This document shows, piece by piece, positions 12,255-21,590 of a stretch of 64,000 nt of DNA. Position 1 is the first letter of the stretch, and the number at the start of each line of letters is the position of its first letter. The stretch spans positions 17,234,501-17,298,500 of the forward strand of contig NC_069367.1 in NCBI RefSeq assembly GCF_021730395.1. The letters run 5' to 3'. The notes under the pieces were generated by a model. That model was not told the origin of the DNA and searched no databases. It was given only the letters and a program-made list of their open reading frames with translations. This stretch comes from Mercenaria mercenaria (lineage: Eukaryota; Mollusca; Bivalvia; Venerida; Veneridae). Both the position numbers and the translations under genes were made by a program.

Positions 12255-13313
12255 ATGAAACCGAAATCAAGAATTATTTTGACCTGGTTCTACACAGTTA
12301 TCTGCGCATGCGTAACTGGAAGTCTTGTAGCACGGTACCACTATTTGAACAAATTGGCAGCATCTCCTACAGACATGAGAGAAATTGACATGGTTTCCAC
12401 TACCTTTTGTGAATCAGTAACAGTAACGTCTTCATCACCAATAACTGTATACAAGTTCTATTCCGTACCGGAAATAGGGAACACTTATACAGACTTTTAT
12501 CGTAGAGTTTCCACGAATTTAGAACGGGATGAATACCAATATTGGGGCTTTTATCTATTGAAAGGCTCAATAATCACAGCACGTGTTTGTGGTCGAGCTT
12601 ATCTCTATAGAATTGTTGGAAAAGACAAGCTTAATCAATGGATTGGTGGATCTCACCGAGATAGTTCGGATGGCGGCCCAATACTGACAAATTATTGTGG
12701 TTCAGGAATATATCAACCTATCATAGTGAATGTAACGGCGACCAAGTCTGAACAGTATTACTTTCTCTTTCTCAATACAGTGCTTATAAATGGACAACGA
12801 ACAAATGTTAAGGTTGATTTTGTTCTGCAACGGAAGTTCTACATGGGTCGAAATAACGTGTCTACAATAGTCTGCATGGAAAGTTCAAACTGCACTGTAC
12901 CTCTCTCGGCACAGTCTTCGGAAACCGTCGTTTTCTACGTACCAGACCATGTAAGAACGGATGAAATTCAAGTGATAAGTAGATGTAAACCGCGTGTGTA
13001 TATGTATATTCTAGTTTTCGGCATTCTGCCATTTCTTATAGGAACATTAATAACATGTGCTATTGTGAAATTTACTCGTAAACGTAACACAGAAACAGAT
13101 AGACCCGGGCGAAGTATTTTTACTGTGTCTGATAATGAAGATGAGACACTTCAAGGATATATCAATGAAAACTTTCAGTTGCAACTTAGTCCTCCGAGTT
13201 ATGCCGAGGTGCAGTCATTAAGCTCTCCAAGTTACTCCGAGGCACCTCCGAGTTATGACGAAGCCGTTAGCAACAACCAAGGAAAAGAAATGGTGGAAAC
13301 AAGGTCAAACTGA
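12255..13313 (+). CDS. Membrane protein with APD1-4-like ectodomain and PPSY tail
   Basis: Single open frame. I chose the ATG at 12255 (A at -3, directly before a hydrophobic segment); the frame stays open upstream to 12060. From that start the protein has 352 residues: a signal-anchor at about 8-27, an ectodomain of about 220 residues with cysteines and NVT, NVS and NCT sequons, a membrane segment at about 247-271 (MYILVFGILPFLIGTLITCA), and a tail of about 80 residues ending near two PPSY motifs (about 313-316 and 331-334) and an SPSY. The block YWGFYLLKGSIITARVCGR at about 96-114 resembles the APD1-4 middle domain, known from plant membrane RING ligases with paired membrane segments. No RING is present. 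PPxY motifs bind WW domains of NEDD4-type ligases, so an adaptor role in ubiquitin-driven trafficking is an inference. No intron is needed. Family assignment is from memory of the motif only. Confidence 0.75.
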   Translation: MKPKSRIILTWFYTVICACVTGSLVARYHYLNKLAASPTDMREIDMVSTTFCESVTVTSSSPITVYKFYSVPEIGNTYTDFYRRVSTNLERDEYQYWGFYLLKGSIITARVCGRAYLYRIVGKDKLNQWIGGSHRDSSDGGPILTNYCGSGIYQPIIVNVTATKSEQYYFLFLNTVLINGQRTNVKVDFVLQRKFYMGRNNVSTIVCMESSNCTVPLSAQSSETVVFYVPDHVRTDEIQVISRCKPRVYMYILVFGILPFLIGTLITCAIVKFTRKRNTETDRPGRSIFTVSDNEDETLQGYINENFQLQLSPPSYAEVQSLSSPSYSEAPPSYDEAVSNNQGKEMVETRSN

Positions 13314-13367
13314 CTGTGCTTACTGTGCAACACAAGGTCAAACTGACTGTGACTTATTGTGTAACAT
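13300..13367 (+). repeat. Tandem 33-bp duplication spanning the stop codon
   Basis: The segment CAAGGTCAAACTGACTGTG, which contains the last codons and the TGA of the APD-like gene, is repeated immediately downstream, each copy followed by a CTTACTGTGCAACA-type segment. The second copy lies in the 3' UTR and does not change the protein. Confidence 0.75.
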
Positions 13368-13369
13368 AT

Positions 13370-14070
13370 TTATTTGTTTGCTGTGATATTTGTCGTTGTC
13401 AATTTACTTTGTATTCATAAATGAAAGAAAAGTCATTTATTTTTTACACTGTGGAAATTGTGAAATGACTAATGCACTGTATTTGATGTTTCAAATGCTG
13501 TACTGTATGGAGGACCGAAGGACGGTCAGTATTACGTTGAAACAATTCATCCTTTCCTATATTTGTTTTGTATTTATTCAAATAGACTTCAAGCATTTAC
13601 GTTTTTACAGGTTTTATGTACAGCAAAATCACGTGAAGTATCAGCGTATACTAGTATAGCCGTTTATGCTCCATCTGCAATACGAAGACAGCAATGTTTA
13701 AAAAGTCCTCTTTATAGGAAGACTTACGTAGTTTGTCTACTTTTGTTTCCTTTGTGATAAACAATTTTATCTTTGAAAACTTTATTTGTTCATGAGACCA
13801 AATATTATCATTCGTTATATCCGAGTCGCCCAATCTGACTAAAGTACATTTCCTATTACGCTACGCGTAGGATCTGAAGACCTGCTATTGATTGTCTCGT
13901 TCCGACGACCCTTCCGCTAGCTAATCAGAGCCTTATTTACAACATTTTGTAAATCTATATTTAGCCTGGGGTTTTCATATTTATAATGCTTATGACGACT
14001 ACATCGCGACTACGCCCTCGTGTTTTGAGAGAAATCATATGTCATGGTACGGACTTTGTCTCGTAAAGTA
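13370..14070. other. 3' flank of the APD-like gene, noncoding
   Basis: Probably 3' UTR at first, then intergenic. Open frames at 13390-13659 and 13563-13757 overlap in different phases and look like chance. Confidence 0.4.
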
Positions 14071-14075
14071 TCAGA

Positions 14076-14190
14076 CAGCCGGTTAGCTCAGTCGCTAGGG
14101 CACTCGCCCTGTAAGCAGGTGGTCCTGGGTTCGAGCCCCGGACTGACTGCACATTTTTCTTACTCTTTGATATTCGACGCTATTTTGATT
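14076..14190 (+). repeat. tRNA-like unit, Thr(TGT)-like, with the same 3' flank as the 10.4-kb unit
   Basis: Cloverleaf-like: box A TAGCTCAGTCGCTAGGG, an anticodon loop with TGT but C instead of U at position 33, and box B GGTTCGAGCCCC. The acceptor stem carries one mismatch and one wobble pair and is followed by GCAC, not a normal gene end. The sequence after it (TGCACATTTTTCTTA) is identical to that after the tRNA-like unit at 10.4 kb, so this is a member of the same dispersed repeat rather than a working tRNA gene. Confidence 0.6.
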
Positions 14191-14335
14191 GTGCAGCCAA
14201 ATGCTTGTTGAAACAAGTCGCCTGATTGGTTCAAATAAAAGTAGATTTGCAAAAACAAAAATAGCAATATTGGAAATCCAAAATATACAAAAGACGAAAG
14301 TGAATGGGCCATTCTCAGATCTTCGTTTAGAAGAT

Positions 14336-14590
14336 CAAGTACTTTATAGTCCATTTTAATCGACCTGGCGGGGCGTGGTTTCGCGACGGTCCACTGCATT
14401 ATTGTGCAGGATATATAGTATATTCGGTAACCTGATTTCTTATTCACTGGCCTCTACCTTACATTCGTAACATTGTAACCACTGTACCTCTACCTATTTT
14501 GCTCGATTTTTTTGTGATTTCCAATATTTGCATAAGCCAGAGTTTATATTAACCCCGCCCCGCCAGGTCAAATAAAACGCACTATAGTCA
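14336..14590. repeat. Foldback repeat with about 40-bp inverted arms
   Basis: ATTTTAATCGACCTGGCGGG followed by GCGTGG (about 14350-14377) is repeated in inverse as CCCGCCCCGCCAGGTCAAAT then AAAAC (about 14554-14578), with roughly 175 nt between. The arms extend imperfectly outward through a TTTATAGTCC / ACTATAG pair. The minus-strand frame at 14160-14447 is a by-product. Confidence 0.65.
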
Positions 14591-14669
14591 GATTGCGAGT
14601 CGCCTGGCCTAGTAGAAAAAAAAACATATGCAATGGAATATGACGTTGCAAATTATGTCATAAGCTAAA

Positions 14670-15835
14670 CATAGATTATTATTTTTTTTATCAATATAGA
14701 TTTTATCGATTAACGATAGAGGTGGTTTTGAAATCTCTCTTTAATGTAATTTTGAAGGAGAGAAATGTATTTTGTCGATATAAGATTTATCGATGAATTA
14801 TAGAGATGGTTAACAAAATTTAGGAGGGAAATGCGCTTTGTCTAGTAAAAGATAGAGGTTGGGTTGAAAACTGACCTTCAGGTAATTTAGAAGGAGTGAA
14901 ATATATTTTAACAATATAGAATTTATCGATAAATGATAGAGATGGTTTTGAAAAGTCTCCTTTACGTAATTATGTCTCCCGCATGAAGTGGGGGAGACAT
15001 CGATTTAGTGCCGCCTGTCCGTCCGTCTGTCTGTCACAAAGTTTGTCTACTCTAACGGATAGATTTACACCAAACTTCACAGAAGTGATCATTGCCAAGC
15101 CTACTTGTTCTTGTCGTCGGTATTTTCGGATTCGATGATTTTCAGCGGAGTTATGGAACTTGATTAATCAAAGTTATGATGTTTCAGCCACTTTTCTTTT
15201 ATTATTAGGTGGAATTTCGCCAAATCTTAATCACCGTGTACATCTAGTAAACCTCAACCTCCTCAAATAACAGACCACTTGCACAGGAATAACACAAGAA
15301 TGCGCAAATAAATAGCGGAATCAGCACCGAAGGATCACACTGAGAGTAAATTGGCCAGTATGTTTTGTACTAAATGCGCGTATTCAGTTGTTTCCAACAG
15401 ACATTGGCCAGTTTACCCACTGTGTGCTCTTTCGGCGCTGATTTCCGCCATTTACTTGTGCATTTTAGTGTTATAATTATTTTGTGCAAGTGATCTGTTA
15501 TTTGCTCATGTTGCTGTTTATCGTTGGAATGTTATGGTTCAGCGATTTACCCTGGAGTTATGGCTCTTAATTTGTGGCGTTTTTTCTTTTCAGTTTCTGC
15601 ACGGTAAGTGGTAGGAGACATGTTTTACGTGAAATAAGGGAAATGCATTAATTCATCGTTGACAGATAATGGTAGTTTTGAAAACTCCCCAATATATAAA
15701 ATAGGAGAGAATGCATTTTATCAATATAAAATTTATCAATAAATGAAATAGGTGGTTTTGCAATATACCGTGTACCTAATTTAGAAGGAGAGAAATGCAC
15801 AACAAAAATGATAGAGGCAAATATACTATTTCATT
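14670..15835. repeat. About 84-bp tandem repeat, interrupted
   Basis: Units of the form GATAGAGGTGGTTTTGAAA, then AGGAGAGAAATGCATTTT, then ATATAGAATTTATCGATAAA recur at about 14717, 14801, 14851, 14936, 15666 and 15747. The run is split by the element at 14971-15623, after which the same unit resumes in the same phase family. Confidence 0.7.
14971..15623. mobile_element. Mollusc ATGTCTCC/GGAGACAT-bounded non-autonomous element
   Basis: Begins TATGTCTCCCGCATGAAGTG followed by GGGGAGACAT, a subterminal hairpin. Then come GTCCGTCCGTCTGTCTGTC and the ACACCAAACTTCACAGAAGT block. It ends GTGGTAGGAGACATG. The flanks share TTTACGT (14961-14967 and 15624-15630), a probable target duplication. This layout is common in bivalve genomes and has no coding capacity. 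Confidence 0.7.
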
Positions 15836-15904
15836 CTTACACACGATACAGTACTAACTGTTGTACATACATATATAAATGACCAGATGAGGCACATTCC
15901 TGTC

Positions 15905-16062
15905 GTCATAGCATAACATAACATAACACGACACGACACGACACGACACACCACACCACACCACACCACACCACACCACACCACACAACACAACACAACA
16001 CAACATAATATAACATAACATAACATAACATAACAACAACAATAATAATAATAATAATAACT
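15905..16062. repeat. Pentanucleotide microsatellite with changing unit
   Basis: Runs (ATAAC)n to (ACACG)n to (ACACC)n to (ACACA)n and back to (ATAAC)n, then (CAA/TAA)n. The minus-strand frames at 15826-16100 are translations of this simple repeat. Confidence 0.95.
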
Positions 16063-16086
16063 AGAAAATGCTTTTGTAAAAAAGCG

Positions 16087-17372
16087 CATGTCTCCCCCAA
16101 TCCAAAGTCCTATAAGCAGGCAACGAAAGTCAATAGGTGTGGATTCTAGTGAGCGAATTCACATTTGTAGTTTGTATCAACGTGACCTCTAAATACTAAA
16201 TAAGAGGTCATCTACTCTGTATGTCCAATCATCCTATTAAGTTTCAACATTGTAGGTCAAGTGGTTCTCAAGTTATTTCCAAAAAATGATTTTACATGAA
16301 CAGGCCACTCTGACCTTGACCTTTATTAGACTGACCCCAAAATCAATAGGGGTCATCTACTTTTCATGACCAATCATCCTATGAAGTTTCAACATTCTGG
16401 GTCAAGTGGTTCTCAAGTTATTGATTGGAAATGGTTTTCCATGTTCAGGCCCCTGTGGCCTTGACCTTCAACAGAGTGACCCTAAAATCGTTAGGGGTCA
16501 TCTACTCTGCATGACCAATCATCCTATGAAGTTTCATCATTCTGGGTCAAGTGGTTCTCAAGTTACTGACCGGAAATGGTTTTCAATGTTCGGGCCCCTG
16601 TGACCTTGACCTTTCACAGAGTGACCCCAAAATCGTTAGGGGTCATCTACTCTGCATGACCAATCATCCTATTAAGTTTCAACATTCTGGGTCAAGTGGT
16701 TCTCAAGTTACTGACCGGAAATGGTTTTCAATGTTCGGGCCCCTGTGACCTTGACCTTTCACAGAGTGACCCCAAAATCGTTAGGGGTCATCTACTCTGC
16801 ATGACCAATCATCCTATTAAGTTTCAACATTCTGGGTCAAGTGGTTCTCAAGTTATTGACCCTAAATGGTTTTCCACGTTCAGGCCCCTGTGACCTTGAC
16901 CTTTAATGGAGTGACCCCAAAATCAATAGAGGTTATCTACTTTGCATGTACAATCATCCTATGAAGTTTCAACATTCTGGGTCAAGTGGTTCTCTAGTTA
17001 TTGATTGGAAATGGTTTTCAATGTTCAGGCCCCTGTGACCTTAACCTTTGACGCAGTGACCCCAAAATCAATAGGGGTCATCTACTTTTCATGACCAATC
17101 ATCCTATGAAGTTTCAACATTCGGGGTCAAGTGGTTCTCTAGTTATTGATCGGAAATGGTTTTCAATGTTCAGGCCCCTGTGACCTTGACCTTTGACGGA
17201 GTGACCCCAAAAACAATAGGGGTCGTCTACTCCAGCAGCCCTACAACCCTATGAAGTTTGAAGGTTCTAGGTCAAATGGTTCTCCAGTTATTGCTCGGAA
17301 ATGAAGTGTGACGTACGGACGGACGGACGGACGGACGGACAGGGCAAAAACAATATGTCTCCTGGGGGAGAC

Positions 17373-17373
<1 letters not shown>
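16087..17373. mobile_element. Pearl-like bivalve element with 145-bp core repeats
   Basis: Left end CATGTCTCCCCCAA, right end CTGGGGGAGACATA in inverse. Between them are about eight tandem core units of 145 bp, marked by GGTCAAGTGGTTCTCAAGTT at about 16256, 16401, 16545, 16690, 16835, 16980, 17126 and 17270. Next come an (ACGG)n microsatellite at 17311-17341 and AGGGCAAAAACAATATGTCT before the right end. Tandem core repeats plus a tetranucleotide microsatellite are the defining plan of pearl and related Helitron-like non-autonomous elements of bivalves. The three 65-residue frames at 16406, 16551 and 16696 are repeat translations. Confidence 0.85.
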
Positions 17374-17404
<31 letters not shown>

Positions 17405-17935
17405 GACTTTATCTATAGTGGATAGCATATTTGGCTGAGCCAATTTACAATATAGTCCACACATACATTACCATATACAGAAACAATAAACATGAATCAA
17501 ATTATGACAAAATAAAACACAAAGTAATATGTTATCAGAAATTAGTATGAGAATAAAAGATTATATATAATAAAGGACACTATATCTAATAATTGGAGTA
17601 TTTACAATAAACATGGAGAGAGATGGTAAAGAGAGTATTTCCTGACATTTAAAATTGTACCGTCAGGGTATTGCCACTGAAGGTACAATCTTAAATTTTC
17701 CAGGTTATCTGATGAACGTATGTGTTTATGTATGTTATTCCAAGTCACTGTTCCAGAGTAGCGCAAAGATTTACGAAAAAACAACAACAACAACAAATAA
17801 CAAAAAACAAAAACAAAGTTATATGTATGAGAATGAAAGATTATATACAATAAAGGACATTATATTTAATAATTGGAGTATTTACAATGCAATGAAAATG
17901 GAGAGAGATGGAGATACCTGTTCAAAAATGGTGCA
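17374..17935 (-). mobile_element. Antisense LINE 3' end with (TTA)n tail
   Basis: On the minus strand a C-terminal ORF2-like peptide, SLRYSGTVTWNNIHKHIRSS then DNLENLRLYLQWQ, is followed by a 3' UTR that ends in (TAT)n against the pearl-like element. A 95-bp stretch of this UTR (17538-17632) is repeated at about 17818-17915. Only the last few dozen codons of the element remain. Confidence 0.6.
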
Positions 17936-17939
17936 AAGA

Positions 17940-18980
17940 GTTAGATAAAAAATCCTTTTTCGGCATAGGTACTTCTAGTTCATCATTTTCTCTTGATCTA
18001 AGTTCACGATCAGATGCTGGCTTTTAAGTAAATTTTGAAGTTAGCATAGTTTAGACATTGATCATTAATCGAACTACGATTGCTTTTTTTGTATTTAATT
18101 CGGTCAGAAAAAGTCATCCATTTCAATTTTGTAAATAATTCAGCAGATGGTGCATCGAGTTTTTTCGGTCTCGGTCACAAACAATCCCGCGGGCTTCTGC
18201 AGACGTTAATACACAAAACAAACGTGTATTGTCGCTATTTTTGCATAAAAAAACATTACACGACGTCTTAATGCATTGTTTTCATATGTGATGACTTTAC
18301 GATTCCGGTACATTTTTAGTTACCATTCGGTTGTTCTTGGAAACGGTAAACATGTTTTAAATATCCATAACCAGGGCACACAGATCAACAACACTACCAA
18401 AAGCGTGATTTGAAGGTTTTTGAGCATCTTATTTTTATTTCTAGTTATTACAAACGTTATATTACCCATAATTTTGCATATAACTTAAAAATTTGATTAA
18501 CAGGAACACAATTTTAAGAATAATAAATTTACTTTCGAATTATTTTGAGTACGAACACATTTAGAGTACGGATGAGTACGAGGGTAGTGACTAGCTTTCA
18601 AGGTTTATTATATGAATTCTGGGAAAAATCAGGTAAAAACATACCGACTGATACTAACAAAAATCATGAATATAATACCTAAAAACGAGCAATAGCACAA
18701 GTTACACACGATACTTATTTATTCACAGTTATTTACAATAACTGAACAGACGCTTTGTAAAGGGATTGAACTCTAAGAGAAGCTAGTGCGTACATTGATG
18801 GGGGCTGTACGTTTGGGGTTGGAAACTGATACAGCTAATCTGTATATATCTATATATGCTACAAGAAGATGTTCTTATGGAAGAAACAAGACGCAGATGC
18901 CAAATATCAGTGTGCGCAAAAATACATACATATGTCCCTGGCAAAGCATTTCAAAATTAAAAAACGGGTATTAACAGCAC
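17940..18980. other. Noncoding stretch
   Basis: No gene, RNA or clear repeat recognised. Short frames at 18080 and 18786 show no family resemblance. Confidence 0.45.
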
Positions 18981-18984
18981 GTGA

Positions 18985-19352
18985 ATTGCCTTGTTTGTAC
19001 ACGATTTTTCTCCCGTTAATACATGGGCGGATCCAGTGAAAAAAGTAGTTTTTATGCAAGAATAATTCTTGCAGCACGTTATTGGAATTTCAAGTCCGTT
19101 TCTAGAAGCTCATCATTGTAGTTTCCCTGTATAGTGCAGCAATAATCAAGATGTGGCAAAATATAGGCATTGAAAAATAGCTTTCGATAGTGTAAGTTCA
19201 GGAAAGTTTTTATTCGCAAGAGAAGATAAAATATGTATTGCATTTTTTTTCATGGTATGTTCAACCTATTTCCAGTTTAGATGTTTATCAACAGGTACTC
19301 CTACATGTTTCTAAGTGTATGAGTCCCTGGATTTGAACAGTATTACAGGTTG
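18985..19352 (-). mobile_element. Antisense LINE, C-terminal part (split by the 19359-21224 LINE)
   Basis: Minus-strand reading gives VDKHLNWK, then NAIHILSSLANKNFPELTLS, then LHYRKLFFNAYILPHLDYCC and RAARIILA, the thumb and C-terminal region of a non-LTR ORF2. It continues the reverse transcriptase read on the minus strand at 21232-21590. The two parts were one element before the sense LINE inserted. Stops and frame changes show it is dead. Confidence 0.75.
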
Positions 19353-19358
19353 TGTGAT

Positions 19359-21224
19359 GATAAAAAGAAGGCCAATATCCTCAATCGTCAATTCCAGTCC
19401 GTGTTCACCCCAATGTCACCTCTCAAACTGGGCCAACTCTGTAAAATGAAAGTGCAGTCTCTACTCTCCATACCAACTGATTACCAACCAAATTATCCCA
19501 AAATGCCAAAGGTCACTATAGGCATAAATGGTGTTCAGAAACTCCTTTCGTCCCTAAAAATAGATAAAGCAGGTGGTCCCGATGGTCTAAAGCCGATCCT
19601 TCTTAAAAATCTTAGTGAACAAATCTGACCACTAGTCACTAAGCTCTTTCAAAGGTCCCTTGACACGGGCACTATCCCAGCTGACTGGACCAAGGCCAAT
19701 GTCACTCCTTTATTTAAGAAGGGTGACAAAAGCAATCCTGCAAATTACCGGCCTATATCCCTAACTTGCATCCTTTGTAAGTTACTGGAACATATCATAG
19801 CCTCTAATATTACCAAGCATTTCCAGGTTAACAATGTCCTCTATGACCTACAGCATGGGTTCAGAGAAAAAAGGTCATGTGAAACGCAGTTACTCGAACT
19901 TGTAGAAGATCTATCCCGAAACTTCATTCAAGGCCACCAGACGGACCTGATCCTTCTGGACTTCTCTAAAGCATTTGACAAGGTTAACCATCTGAAACTT
20001 CTATATAAACTTCATCAACATGGCGTTCAGGGCATCACGTTGCAATGGGTCAAGTCTTTTTTGATTGGCAGGCGCCAGTCTGTCCTTGTGAATGGTGAAA
20101 CATCAGAAGAAGTTCCAGTAACGTCCGGAGTCCCACAGGGCTCCGTCCTAGGCCCCTTCTATTCTTACTCTACATTAATGACCTGCCCGAAAATCTAATT
20201 TCACAGGTTCAGTTATTCGCCGATGACACTGCTGTCTACTTAACTGTAAATAGTTCTGCCCAAGAAAACATCCTCCAGCAAGACTTAAATAGGTTACAGA
20301 TATGGGAAAGTAAGTGGGACATGGAGTTCAACCCCTCAAAATGCACTGTTATGAACATAACAAGGTCAAAAAACCCTTTTAAATCAAAGTACACACTCCA
20401 TGGCCAAGTCTTGGAAACAGTTCCTGATGCAAAGTACCTTGGGGTCACTATATCCTCAGATCTAAACTGGAATAAACACATCAATTTAGTCACGTCCAAA
20501 GCTACCCGAACACTAAACTTCATTAAACGAAACATCCAATGCAAGAACCCAAAAGTTCGAGAAGTAGCTTATAAATCACTAGTCAGGCCACAGCTAGAAT
20601 ATGCTAGCTGTGTTTGGAACCCTTACACCCAACAAAACATCCACCAGATCGAAATGATTCAGCGGAGGGCAGCGCGATGGGTAAATCATGATTACTCCCC
20701 TTACAGCAGTGTCACAAACATGCTAGGTCAGCTGAGATGGCGTACCCTTGAAGATAGGAGATCTGATTCACGCCTCCTTATGTTCTACAAGATAGTGAAT
20801 GGTTTGGTTGCTGTGCCACTCCCCCCCTATGTCAGCCCCCCATCCCGTCTAACAAGACATATGCATCCCCACTCCTATACTCAGATCCTCACTCCCTGTA
20901 ATTACTATAAGTACTCTTTCTTCCCAGCCACCATAGTACTTTGGAATGCCATTCCAGTACAACTTGTGCAAGCCCCCACCCTGAATCTGTTTAAACAGGT
21001 TGTGACCAAACTTGTACACAATGCTTAACATGATAGACCTGTTTTTAAACTGCTTTTATCTGTAAATCCTCCTTGTTTTTAACACTATCAACTGTATTTA
21101 TACTGCAATACACACCGTGTATTACTTTTATCCTTCTATCCAATCTACTTTTAACTTCTTGTACAGGCGCGCAGCTGCACATAATACTCGCAGAGAGGAG
21201 CGCTGCAGTATAAATAGATAGATA
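19359..21224 (+). mobile_element. 5'-truncated CR1/Jockey-like LINE with 7-bp TSD
   Basis: Reads KKKANILNRQFQSVFTP, KIDKAGGPDGLKPILLKN, then NYRPISLTCILCKLLE, DLILLDFSKAFDKVNHLKLL, SGVPQGSVLGP, LFADDTAVYLTV and a clean C-terminal frame (20321-21028) ending QVVTKLVHNA. Only two lesions are evident: a stop near 19626 and a one-base frameshift near 20165. The copy is therefore fairly young. The endonuclease half is missing, as usual for 5' truncation. The 3' UTR ends TATAAATAGATAGATAG. GTGTGAT flanks both sides (19352-19358 and 21225-21231), a short target-site duplication. It lies inside an antisense LINE. Confidence 0.9.
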
Positions 21225-21231
21225 GTGTGAT

Positions 21232-21590
21232 TATTTGATTGTTATATGCGGCACTGAGGTACATAGCTTTTGTTTTGGATTTGTTAGAAAGCATTGAGTT
21301 ATAAATGCACCATTTTCAACTGCGTTTATGTCAGCCAGAAGTGTATTGTGTACTTCCATTATTGATTTACCCGAGGCAGATATTGTTTTGTCATCTGCAA
21401 ACATGTCAATTGATTATTTGCCTGTGTGTAGAGGAAGTTAATTGCTATACAGTATGAACAGTATTGGCCCGAGAACAGAGCCCTAGAATACACCAGTAGA
21501 AACATCTTGGACAGAAGATAGCTGACCAGCTACACAAACATTTTGGTAATGGTTCTCTAAATAAGATGATAACCATGTTAAATGTTGATC
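21232..21590 (-). mobile_element. Antisense LINE, reverse transcriptase part
   Basis: Minus-strand reading gives DTTQTLDQHLTWLSSYL, QNVCVAGQLSSVQDVSTGVF, GSVLGPILFILYSN and MFADDKTISASGKSIM, with the reverse transcriptase GVPQGSVLGP and FADD boxes. Its continuation is at 18985-19352. At its upstream (high-coordinate) side it runs straight into the 34-bp minisatellite, whose unit matches its own sequence. Confidence 0.8.

Noticed and set aside
16406-16893. Three similar 65-residue frames suggesting a small gene family
   Set aside because: They are the same segment of successive 145-bp core repeats of the pearl-like element.
20236-20544. Minus-strand frame of 102 residues
   Set aside because: Shadow of the plus-strand LINE reverse transcriptase, which explains the sequence fully.
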